A stretch of DNA of 64,000 nt from contig NC_009831.1 of assembly GCF_000018025.1 (NCBI RefSeq), forward strand, positions 3,224,001 to 3,288,000, in the 5' to 3' direction. The notes beneath the pieces were generated by a model. That model was not told where the DNA came from. It ran no database searches and saw only the letters and a list, made by a program, of their open reading frames with translations. Source of the DNA: Shewanella sediminis HAW-EB3 (GTDB taxonomy: Bacteria > Pseudomonadota > Gammaproteobacteria > Enterobacterales > Shewanellaceae). Below are positions 55,013 through 62,588 of the stretch, one piece after another (positions within the stretch are counted from its first letter, which is position 1; the number at the start of each line of letters is the position of its first letter). The translations under genes and the position numbers were made by a program.

Positions 55013-55595
55013 CGGGAGACCAGCTAGAAGTCAGCTCGCTTTCGCGCCAGATAACAACCTGTATCCGCATCATTACAATGCGGCCTTCGCTTTTTCTAGC
55101 CTCCTTTACCTGCATTACTATCGGCAGCCTTCGCAGACCGCTTTCCCAAAGGGAGCAATACAGGCTTACCCTGTTCCGTATGTCGCGCAACGTCAGGTTA
55201 GATGCCCACTATAGTGCGGAGAGTTATTTGATCACGAAAGAATACTGTCCAATTTCTTTCCAACTCTCGTTGCCTTTTGGCCACAGCGTATAAACCACTT
55301 CCGCTGTTTCGCATATAACGCACCTTACATGGATTCACTTACGTTCATCATACTGACACCCTAGCACTTACCCGATTGTGGTTATCAGGAGGAACATCCT
55401 CTCACGATTCTGTTCCCGTCCAATGGACTTCGTTACATTGTCAGACTCGCTGCTTTATTCAGAGTCTTAGGGTCATCTGGTGATACAGATGGTTCACTCT
55501 TATCGCGGTGAACAGCGCTTCATACGACTTCAGGTCGCACGGACACTTTCGCGTTAGCAAGAATGAACTGATTGAATGCTGAAAAGTAAGCATGA

Positions 55596-55623
55596 AAAAG
55601 GGCTGGCACTTGGCCAACCCTTT
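55596..55623 (-). terminator. Terminator of the VOC gene
   Basis: Minus strand: AGGGTTGGC / GCCAGCCCT stem (with a G-T pair), loop CAAGT, then TTTT. Confidence 0.75.
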
Positions 55624-55643
55624 ATCAGTATCTTTTAAACCTA

Positions 55644-56129
55644 TTACTCATATTCAGAAGAGTATGTTTCTTCATAAGTATGTGAGTAAAGCTCAAATAG
55701 GTTGCCGAACGGGTCTTCTAGATAAACCATTTTTGCTTGCTTGTTATCATCTTCTGGGTGGTAACGCATAATATCCATGCGTACTTTTCCGCCAAATTTT
55801 TCAGTACGTGCGATAACACCATGGAAGTCATCAGTTTGAAGACAAAAATGGAAGATACCGATTCGAGAGAAATCAACTTCGTGACGCTCTTGGCGCTCTT
55901 TCATTTCAAACAGTTCAACACCAATACCATCAGTAGTTACCAGGTGTGCAATGTTAAAACCTTTAAAACCTTCGCCAAAAACTGCAACACACATTCTACC
56001 TATTGCGGTTTCGCGTTCTTCTTCAACTTTGGTATTGCCCATCACTACTTTAAGGCCAAGAGCATTAGTATAAAACTCAACAGCTTTATCCATATTGCCT
56101 ACCATTATGCCCACATGATTCATTTTCAT
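55644..56129 (-). CDS. VOC-family (glyoxalase-like) protein
   Basis: 161 residues, one vicinal-oxygen-chelate module pair. Possible metal ligands: His in MNHVGIMV, Glu in GVELFEMK, His in IFHFCLQ and Glu in LFELYSH. The combination of two His and two Glu is like glyoxalase I, but the sequence is not that of GloA at 50550. Methylmalonyl-CoA epimerase-like or lactoylglutathione-lyase-like activity are alternatives. It sits alone between the intron and transposase-fragment copy C. Confidence 0.85.
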   Translation of the reverse strand: MKMNHVGIMVGNMDKAVEFYTNALGLKVVMGNTKVEEERETAIGRMCVAVFGEGFKGFNIAHLVTTDGIGVELFEMKERQERHEVDFSRIGIFHFCLQTDDFHGVIARTEKFGGKVRMDIMRYHPEDDNKQAKMVYLEDPFGNLFELYSHTYEETYSSEYE

Positions 56130-56722
56130 ATCTTACCCCAAATTCAGGTGACTAATTTGTAACTCGTTTCGATATGGTAATGATATGGTGCTTTTTAAAT
56201 AAATTGAAATTATGATTAATTATCGATGTGATAACTTAAAATTATATCAGTGAGATAGATACAGACATCATCAGTTCTTGTAGTTTGTATATTGATTAGC
56301 TTGGGGATAGCAAAACAGATGAACAGGATGAGTATGAGAGATTGGCCAGAGTAATTATCTATTCCACATAAAAACACCCTTCTCACAGTGCGACTCATGC
56401 AGTGATAAAAGGGCGTATCTTCCAAACCTGCTTGGAAATAATGAGTGTATAGAACAAGGTCCGGACAAATTACATATATGGACACCTCACTTAATTCAAG
56501 CGTTCCTCTCCAAGGCAGTCTGATTGAATGCTAAAACACAACGCTACCATCGTCTTAGATGAGATTAAACAATAAAGCACGAGCCTAAGAGCTATGCTAT
56601 TTATTCTTCCTATGCTCTCTTAGCGCCCTTCTTTTATCTTTTTTTAGCTACACTATATGTTAATAAAATAAATCTTAAAGGTGTCTTTGTTGCCTTAGAT
56701 TGAATGAGTGAGAGGGATGAGT
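56130..56722. other. 590-base region with repeat copy C
   Basis: AT-rich promoter side of the VOC gene, then repeat copy C (about 56338-56490), then about 200 AT-rich bases leading to the adenine deaminase gene. Near 56520 the phrase CTGATTGAATGCT also occurs on the other side of the intron (about 55568). Confidence 0.5.
56338..56490 (-). mobile_element. Transposase-start repeat, copy C
   Basis: The minus strand encodes [19 protein letters not shown] and [12 protein letters not shown] in frame, then loses similarity (LILIL), so its end differs from copies A, B and D. It shares with copy B the following right-hand sequence (CCTGCTTGxAAATAA, then GAACxAGGTC). Confidence 0.6.
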
Positions 56723-57742
56723 ATGGACGGATTTATCAAATCCTTGCCCAAGGTCGAACTGCATATTCACATTGAAGGAACACTAGAGCCGGAACTGATG
56801 TTTGAACTGGCACTGCGTAACAAAATAAAATTACGCTATCAGAATGTGGAGCATGTACGCCAGGCGTATGAGTTTGACGATCTACAGTCATTTCTTGACC
56901 TCTATTATCAAGGTGCTCAGGTACTGCAAACCGAGAAAGACTTTTATGATTTGACGTGGGCGTATTTGCAACGTTGTAAAATGGATTGCGTTGTTCATAC
57001 TGAGATATTTTTTGACCCGCAGACACATACCGCACGTGGGATCTCATTTGATACCATCATTAATGGTATTACCCGAGCGCTGCAACATGGCAAAGATCAA
57101 TTACAGATCAGCAGCCACCTCATCATGTGTTTTTTGCGTCACCTGAGTGAACAGGATGCCATTGAAACCCTACTGCAGTCAGTCCCCTACAAAGATCAAA
57201 TCATTGGGGTAGGGCTGGATTCATCCGAGCAGGGGCACCCGCCGGCTAAATTTAGTCGTGTGTTTGAACAAGCAAGAGAGCTGGGCTATCTCACCGTTGC
57301 CCATGCCGGTGAAGAGGGACCTGCCAGTAATATATGGGATGGCATTAAAATGCTCCATATCGCGCGTATTGACCATGGCGTGCGCTGTGTTGAGGATGAG
57401 TCATTGGTTAAGCATCTGGCGAAAAACCGTATCCCATTGACTGTGTGCCCGCTATCGAATGTGAAGCTCAAAGTATTTCAAAATATGGCCGAACATAATG
57501 TGGTAAAATTACTGCGCGAAGGTTTGTGTGTCACCATTAATTCTGATGATCCAGCCTATTTCGGCGGGTATATGACGGATAATTATCTTGCCGTAGCCCA
57601 TGCGCTCGACGCTTCAAAGTTGGAAATGGCGCAGTTCAGCCAAAATGCCATTGAAGCCAGTTTTCTTGATGCCAGACAAAAGGCGGGTTTAAAGCAAGTG
57701 TTACTGCAATATGTAGATCAACAGCTCAGACCAATATTGTGA
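56723..57742 (+). CDS. Adenine deaminase-type adenosine deaminase family protein
   Basis: 339-residue zinc amidohydrolase. Metal and catalytic motifs: ELHIHIEGTLEPE, the HAGEEG loop, IDHGVR and NSDDPAYFGGY. The pattern DLYYQGAQVLQTEKDFYDLTW is the adenine-deaminase (fungal Ade/PA0148-like) subgroup rather than classical adenosine deaminase, so adenine to hypoxanthine is the likelier reaction. Start chosen at 56723: GAGAGGG lies six bases before. It fits purine salvage behind the surface nucleotidases of this window, although it is flanked by mobile repeats. Confidence 0.87.
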   Translation: MDGFIKSLPKVELHIHIEGTLEPELMFELALRNKIKLRYQNVEHVRQAYEFDDLQSFLDLYYQGAQVLQTEKDFYDLTWAYLQRCKMDCVVHTEIFFDPQTHTARGISFDTIINGITRALQHGKDQLQISSHLIMCFLRHLSEQDAIETLLQSVPYKDQIIGVGLDSSEQGHPPAKFSRVFEQARELGYLTVAHAGEEGPASNIWDGIKMLHIARIDHGVRCVEDESLVKHLAKNRIPLTVCPLSNVKLKVFQNMAEHNVVKLLREGLCVTINSDDPAYFGGYMTDNYLAVAHALDASKLEMAQFSQNAIEASFLDARQKAGLKQVLLQYVDQQLRPIL

Positions 57743-58088
57743 AATCAGCAAAAGTCACTCTACAGTGGGCTGTACTCTACTGCCAAGTCCCCCATCAAAA
57801 GGTATTCTCGAAAGATTGTTCTGAGTAATTATCTATTCCACATAAAAACGCCCTTCTCACCGTGCGGCTAACGCAGTAATAAAAGGGCGTATAAGAAAGC
57901 GCCCAACCTCTCGCTCAAAACGATAATTCGACCTTAGCCTTGCCTCCTGATGCAGCCAAAGTCGATTCTTTCAAGTGTAGATATCAATGCAAAAGCCTGC
58001 CAACTAACATGGGTGGCTATTAGTTACTGGCTAAAATTGTTAAGGAACGAAACACAGACAACTGTATTTTTTCAGATAAAATAGCTTG
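57743..58088. other. 345-base region with repeat copy A
   Basis: It contains repeat copy A and an attC-like segment that reaches the NUDIX stop codon. No other ORF. Confidence 0.6.
57783..58028 (-). mobile_element. Transposase-start repeat, copy A
   Basis: The minus strand encodes [20 protein letters not shown] then NYSEQSFENTF and a stop. Its left border (CCATCAAAAGGTATTCTCGAAAG) equals that of B and D. Its right part from about 57905 (CTCGCTCAAAACG ... GCCTGCCAACTAACATGGG) equals copy B, but some 115 bases of B are missing in between. Confidence 0.62.
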
Positions 58089-58094
58089 TTAGGT
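58030..58094 (-). repeat. attC-like site after the NUDIX gene, probably truncated
   Basis: The minus strand begins ACCTAAC (an RYYYAAC core, 58094-58088) containing the NUDIX stop codon, followed by AAGCT. The distal half runs into repeat copy A, whose ACTAACATGGG may or may not be part of the site. An integron attC is imperfectly palindromic and varies in sequence, so this is a judgement from core sites and position. Confidence 0.45.
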
Positions 58095-58502
58095 AACTTC
58101 ACTGAGGTTTGGGTTTTCTTGCAGCAAATTAGTCAAAGGCAAAAACAACGGATGTGGAAGGTCATCTAATTTACACCATTTCCACTGCTTACATTTATCT
58201 GGTTCACTAACCTGAGGCTCACCATCTGTACAAGAGGCAAGGACAAATAACGTCACATAATGCTTATTCTCTTTTTCGAAAATGTCATTTGTAAAACCTA
58301 ACTTCTTCATCGAGTCAACGACTAAACCTGTTTCCTCGAATGTTTCACGTTTTGCACACTCTTCAATGCTCTCACCCAATTCAAGATGCCCGCCTGGTGT
58401 GGCCCAAGTATGAGCCCCATGAGAACCGATGCGTTCTCCAAGCAGAATGAGGCCTTCCCGTAGAATAACCGATGCAACTCCAACTCGTACTTCTTTGTTC
58501 AT
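58089..58502 (-). CDS. NUDIX hydrolase, likely gene cassette
   Basis: 137 residues. The NUDIX box is complete: G-GHLELGESIEECAKRETFEETGL with the catalytic Glu residues. Substrate not predictable (nucleotide diphosphate derivative); FLPLTNLLQENP at the end recalls the MutT/NudG-like cassette proteins. The stop TAA lies inside the core-like ACCTAAC, and the ATG follows a GTTAGGC core by 31 bases, the compact layout of integron cassettes. Confidence 0.88.
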   Translation of the reverse strand: MNKEVRVGVASVILREGLILLGERIGSHGAHTWATPGGHLELGESIEECAKRETFEETGLVVDSMKKLGFTNDIFEKENKHYVTLFVLASCTDGEPQVSEPDKCKQWKWCKLDDLPHPLFLPLTNLLQENPNLSEVT

Positions 58503-58530
58503 TTTATACCCTTTATTGAACGGTCAAGTT

Positions 58531-58629
58531 GCCTAACACCCTTTTAACAGGCAAAATATAGTTGACTAAAACTGGAACAAAGTGACATAGGCCAACTTAA
58601 CTTTATCCTTATTTAACAGCTTGTTATAG
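58531..58629 (-). repeat. attC-like recombination site between GNAT and NUDIX
   Basis: On the minus strand the site runs from CTATAAC (58629-58623, with the GNAT stop inside) to GTTAGGC (58537-58531), 99 bases. Inner arms show partial mirror symmetry: TAACAAGCTGTTAAA near one end against TAACACCCTTTTAACA, reverse-complemented, at the other; AAGTTGG against AAACTGG further in. TAACAAGCT occurs directly after both cassette stop codons. Confidence 0.55.
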
Positions 58630-59061
58630 ATTCTTAGCCAAAAAGTAAGTAGTGTGCCCTTTTGGTATGTTTTCTAGTTCACCATAAACACGGTAACCTA
58701 ACTTTTCGTAAAATGGCTTAGCTTGAAAATCTAGCGTTTCTGTACGAATTTGGCTAAGACCTTTTTCTTTTGCGAAATCTTCTAGTTGATGCATTAGTTT
58801 TGATCCAACACCACTACCTCTCATTCCTTCTGACAACCAGAGCAACTCAAGGACACAGTAACTCCAAACTACACTTGCTTGAATCCCACCAACTATATCG
58901 CCACTGTCATTTCGCACAATGAGAGCAAAACGAAACCCCGAATCAAAAGCACCATCATTAGGCAAAAATGGCTCATTGAATGCTGCAATACCATCACCGA
59001 TTGCTTTCAGCTCTTCTTCTGAAGGTGAAACTGATAATTCTACTTTCAATTGATACTCCAT
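58624..59061 (-). CDS. GNAT-family N-acetyltransferase, likely gene cassette
   Basis: 145 residues. The acetyl-CoA loop is MRGSGVGSKLM, then QAKPFYEKLGYRVYG, as in the GNAT at 43500. The frame extends to 59127 but ATG 59061 gives the family-like start MEYQLKVEL. The stop TAA is inside the attC-like CTATAAC. GNAT and NUDIX genes are among the commonest cassette genes, which supports the reading. Substrate unknown. Confidence 0.85.
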   Translation of the reverse strand: MEYQLKVELSVSPSEEELKAIGDGIAAFNEPFLPNDGAFDSGFRFALIVRNDSGDIVGGIQASVVWSYCVLELLWLSEGMRGSGVGSKLMHQLEDFAKEKGLSQIRTETLDFQAKPFYEKLGYRVYGELENIPKGHTTYFLAKNL

Positions 59062-59127
59062 CACTAAAACCAGGGTGAGCTGTAACGATCGTGGTTCACT
59101 TAAAGTAAGAAGAAAGTAAGAAGCCAC

Positions 59128-59758
59128 CCATTTTAAGATTCTCTCTCAAACTCACCTTATGCGGTTTGAGAAAAACACGCTAAAACTGTCACTCTAAACA
59201 GTTATATGACTGAATAACCCGACAAACCTAACACAACGGTGAATTTTGTCATCAAACGCTCATAACAGAACTACAAAGCCCCCCTCTAAAGATATTCTCG
59301 AAAGATTGGCCAGAGTAATTATCTATTCCACATAAAAACGCCCTTCTCACCGTGCGACTCACACAATGATAAAAGGGCGTATCTTCAAGGCCTGCTTGTA
59401 AATAAAGAGTGAGTAGAACGAGGTCTAGGCAAATTACATCCATCTGAAAAAGCCAGTTCGGCATCTGATAGGTAGGACACCTGAATGCCTTGAATGCAAG
59501 GACGCATGAGAAAGACCTAGCCTGTCACTCAAAACGCTCATTCGACCTTCGCCTTGCCTCCTGAACATCCAAAATCGAATCTTTCAAGTGTAGATGTCAA
59601 TGCAAAAGCCTGCCAGCTAACATGGGTGGGCTATTAATTACTCTAATCTTGTGAAAAATTAACTATGCCACGATACAGATTACAATTTCATATATTTCAC
59701 ATCGGTTTCACACTGCTGCCAATACGCTTATTTTCTCTATATTGAAAAAGGGAATACT
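59128..59758. other. 630-base region with repeat copy B
   Basis: It holds the GNAT leader, a core-like ACCTAAC at 59226-59232 (the presumed cassette junction, minus-strand GTTAGGT), repeat copy B and the promoter of the exported hypothetical gene. Confidence 0.5.
59274..59643 (-). mobile_element. Transposase-start repeat, copy B (longest)
   Basis: About 370 bases. The minus strand encodes [19 protein letters not shown] and [15 protein letters not shown] before ending at CTTTAGAGGGG, the same border as A and D. The right part carries the sequence shared with C (59385-59440) and with A (about 59513-59643). It contains the ACGCCCTT / AAGGGCGT hairpin. It is in the same orientation as copy A, so the two cassette genes lie between direct repeats. 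Confidence 0.62.
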
Positions 59759-60502
59759 ATGCGTTACCGATATTGGCTTACTTTAACTCTGCCAATGTTT
59801 ATCACTACTGCATACTCAACAGAAACAACCTCTTCTGAACAAGAATTTGAGCAAAAAATAGAACAGGCCATTGTTGAGTTTGAGCAAACGCCGAGAGAAT
59901 ATTGGTCTTATCAACTATCACGTTATGAAAATGAAGAAGGTGATATTACCCAGAGTATTGAGCGCTATACGCCAGCTGCGGACATAGATAATCCTTGGGT
60001 GTTAGTCAGTGATAATGGCGGGGTTCCTACAGCGAAAGAGCAAGAGAAGTTCGTTAAGAAAAAACGCAAACAGGCGGAGAGTAAAGGAAGTGGCGGCAAT
60101 TTTTCGCTAAAACTACGAGAGCTAATCAACCTGGATGAACTTCAGCTGGTTACCGATGAAGATAACCTTATTATTATGAGCTTTCCCGTGCAGCTAGCCA
60201 GGTTGGGCGATGATGCCGTAGGCAAGCTGCAAGGGAGATTAACTTACAACCAGCAAGAGCAGTTCATAGAGGAGATAATGATCGTCAATAGTGCTGAGTT
60301 TTCACCGATGTTTAGTGCATCTATTTCTGAGCTCACGCTGACCTTTAGTTTTATTAAGATTGATAGCGCCGTTTTACCTTATCAGCATAAGATGGACATG
60401 AAAGGACGCTTTGCTTTATTTTCCGAAATAGATGAAACCTCCACAGATACCTATTCAGATTATCAGTATGCCGGCAAGCCAGATAAGAGTTTAAGCAAAT
60501 AA
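59759..60502 (+). CDS. Exported hypothetical protein
   Basis: 247 residues. Signal peptide MRYRYWLTLTLPMFITTAYS, then acidic, charged sequence with no family I recognise. It has DLQ/TQSIERYTPAADIDNPWVLVSDNGG and, later, two-strand beta patterns (LQGRLTYNQQEQFIEEIMIVN, LTLTFSFIKIDSAVLPYQH). It looks like a soluble periplasmic protein or outer membrane factor. GAAAAAGGGA precedes the ATG. Convergent with the sensor kinase, the stops being four bases apart. Confidence 0.75.
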   Translation: MRYRYWLTLTLPMFITTAYSTETTSSEQEFEQKIEQAIVEFEQTPREYWSYQLSRYENEEGDITQSIERYTPAADIDNPWVLVSDNGGVPTAKEQEKFVKKKRKQAESKGSGGNFSLKLRELINLDELQLVTDEDNLIIMSFPVQLARLGDDAVGKLQGRLTYNQQEQFIEEIMIVNSAEFSPMFSASISELTLTFSFIKIDSAVLPYQHKMDMKGRFALFSEIDETSTDTYSDYQYAGKPDKSLSK

Positions 60503-60506
60503 GCAG

Positions 60507-61778
60507 CTAAACAAATGCGATTGATATTTTTGTGCCCTGGTGACTCGATACGTTTAGTTGCCAGCCTTGGTGTTCACACAAGCGTTTGACAATAGATAAA
60601 CCAAAACCATAGCCCGTGCTTTGACTCCCTTTTACAGCGGGTTCAGTGATATGTGAAGTGATTGATTTTTCAATTCCTGGGCCCGTGTCTTCAATGACTA
60701 ACTTCTTATCAACAAAGCGAATATTAACTTCACCTAAGTCTGTATATTGAAAGGCATTACTCAGTAAATTATCCAGCAATACTTTTAGCATTCCTTGTTG
60801 AGCAAATACGCTCGCATCACAATTATCATCCACTTTTACTGCAACAGATTTTTGTGCCAGTAAATAGTGGTGATCCAGTATCGCTTGTTCTATCAATGGC
60901 AGCAGCTTGACTGAATCTTGAACTGCATTGGTGTGCTCTTCTCTTGCAAGCACGAGTAAGGTGGTTACCGTCTGTTCCATCTGTATCGTGGCGTCAGCTA
61001 TGCGATCGATGAGACGGTGGGATTCATCAGTAATAGGGTTTTTCTCTTTATAAAGCTCAACTGCATTTTTAACGATGGCCACCGGCGTTCTTAATTCATG
61101 GCTGACATCGCGAGTGAAGCACTTTTCTCGTTCTAACGCCTGACTTATTTGGCGCATCGATTGCTCAAGGGTACGTGCCAAAATACCAATCTCATTATTC
61201 GGGTAATTGTGAGCGAAACTGTCAGGAATATTCTCGGGGGCAACGCCATCAACCAGCTCAGCAAGATCCCGCAGTGGTTTTGCCGTTTTTCGGCCAAGCA
61301 GCCAAGCTATCAAACATGCAATTAATGTTAACGCTATGCCGCTGTATACTAAAAACGTTACCACTTCGCCACGAATAGGACGCACTAATAATTTTTGGCT
61401 TACTTCGGCTACCAGATAAGTTCCCGGGTATTGTGGAAACTGATACAAGTGGTAATGGCGCCCTTCTTCACCATAAAACTCAGCCCGATTCAGTTGATGG
61501 ATAGATTGTTGTTTTAGATCTTGAGGAAAACTGTCTTTTGAGAAATGTAGCGTTAGATAATCATGTCTGATTATCGGCCACGCCCCGGTTTTTTGGTATT
61601 CACTGCTGAGATAACTAGCCTCTTGGGTAACTTCTCGTTCAATAAAAGTGTCTTCGATGCTGTATAAAAGCACAAAACTAAACAAACCATAAATAACTGA
61701 CATTATTAAGGTGAAGATACAAAACTGGGCGACGATTCGCCTGCTGAGACTATGGAATTTCACCGAGCTATTCTTCAT
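60507..61778 (-). CDS. Sensor histidine kinase
   Basis: 423 residues. Two membrane spans (about 15-42 and 140-165) enclose a periplasmic sensor of about 100 residues. HAMP-like region, H-box VSHELRTPVAIVKN with the phosphoaccepting His, N-box LLDNLLSNAFQYT, G-boxes DTGPGI and GYGFGLSI. It pairs with the response regulator upstream, whose stop overlaps the kinase start by about ten bases, so they are translationally coupled. Start ATG 61778 preferred over a frame start ten codons earlier. Stimulus unknown. Confidence 0.9.
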   Translation of the reverse strand: MKNSSVKFHSLSRRIVAQFCIFTLIMSVIYGLFSFVLLYSIEDTFIEREVTQEASYLSSEYQKTGAWPIIRHDYLTLHFSKDSFPQDLKQQSIHQLNRAEFYGEEGRHYHLYQFPQYPGTYLVAEVSQKLLVRPIRGEVVTFLVYSGIALTLIACLIAWLLGRKTAKPLRDLAELVDGVAPENIPDSFAHNYPNNEIGILARTLEQSMRQISQALEREKCFTRDVSHELRTPVAIVKNAVELYKEKNPITDESHRLIDRIADATIQMEQTVTTLLVLAREEHTNAVQDSVKLLPLIEQAILDHHYLLAQKSVAVKVDDNCDASVFAQQGMLKVLLDNLLSNAFQYTDLGEVNIRFVDKKLVIEDTGPGIEKSITSHITEPAVKGSQSTGYGFGLSIVKRLCEHQGWQLNVSSHQGTKISIAFV

Positions 61779-62469
61779 TGTTGATATCCAAAGTAAAACC
61801 AATACCATGTACCGTTTTCAAGATCGGATAATCAAACGGTTTGTCCAATACATTACGTAACTGATAAATATGAGAGCGCATTGCATCGGACTCGGTAGGT
61901 TCGTCGCCCCATATTTTTTGCGATAAAACTGAACGGCTAACCACTTGTGGGTAAGCCTCTGCGAGTTCTGTCAAAATACGAAAGCCCATGGCATGCAAAT
62001 TAAGCACTTTTCCATCACGCGTGGCCTGTTGTCGCTTTCGATCAACGCTTAAACAACCTAAGGTGAGTATGTCGTTAGTCTGCAATAGGTGACGTCTGGA
62101 AAGCGCTAAGCATCGAACTTCAAGTTCTTGTAAGGAAAAAGGTTTTGTTAAGTAATCGTCAGCCCCAGCTGTAAAGCCAGACACCTTATCTTCGATACTA
62201 TCTCTTGCTGTTAACATTAATATGGGGATGTGGCGCGCCGACTTTGCTCGTATTTGCTGGCAGACTTCAAGACCGTCCATCACGGGTAAGTTCAGGTCGA
62301 GTATGATCAGGTCATAGTAATTTTCTAAGGCGAGATCGAGCCCATGCTGACCTTGGCCGGTAAAGTCGAATACATGGCCTTTCTCTTCCATGTACTCAGA
62401 TATGTTGCGTGCGACACTGAGTTGATCTTCAACGAGTAATATCGAAAGTGAAGCAGGTTTACTTGTCAT
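61768..62469 (-). CDS. OmpR-family response regulator
   Basis: 233 residues. Receiver domain (about 8-120) with LLVEDQLSVARN, phosphoaccepting Asp in LIILDLNLPVMDG and the Lys in DDYLTKPFS. A winged-helix DNA-binding domain follows (about 135-230), ending in TVHGIGFTLD. The frame opens 20 codons earlier, but ATG 62469 begins the receiver. Forms an operon with the sensor kinase; the target may be the neighbouring DJ-1 gene, on the same strand upstream. Confidence 0.92.
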   Translation of the reverse strand: MTSKPASLSILLVEDQLSVARNISEYMEEKGHVFDFTGQGQHGLDLALENYYDLIILDLNLPVMDGLEVCQQIRAKSARHIPILMLTARDSIEDKVSGFTAGADDYLTKPFSLQELEVRCLALSRRHLLQTNDILTLGCLSVDRKRQQATRDGKVLNLHAMGFRILTELAEAYPQVVSRSVLSQKIWGDEPTESDAMRSHIYQLRNVLDKPFDYPILKTVHGIGFTLDINNEE

Positions 62470-62588
62470 AGCAATTTCCAAACATGGTTGGTTAAACTCC
62501 CGACATTCCAATTCCAGGCAAAAACACAAAAGACAAGTTCCTCAATCTTGGCTGTCGAGGCACCTGTCTCATTGCTATATGTCTATTG

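Larger units (their letters stand above)
53387..55540 (-). mobile_element. Group II intron, apparently full length
   Basis: Minus-strand retroelement of about 2154 bases. The 5' end GTGCGACCTGAAG (from 55540) fits the GUGYG rule. Domain V is a 34-base hairpin at 53461-53428 (GAGCCGTATGC ... GCACGTCCGGTTC). Domain VI is the GGCGGCAC / GTGCCGCC hairpin, and the end ...TATCCGAC obeys the 3' AY rule. The maturase ORF is intact. Both exons are non-coding mosaic DNA, so insertion did not break a recognisable gene. Confidence 0.88.

Noticed and set aside
55737..56162. 141-residue frame opposite the VOC gene
   Set aside because: Antisense shadow; the minus-strand frame has the metal-ligand motifs of the VOC fold.
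56216..56485. Open frame on the minus strand read as a protein
   Set aside because: It is the translated repeat copy C plus chance flanks, with no ribosome site. Described as a mobile fragment instead.
59252..59464. Open frame on the minus strand read as a protein
   Set aside because: Same situation as above for repeat copy B: only the transposase-like opening peptide is meaningful.
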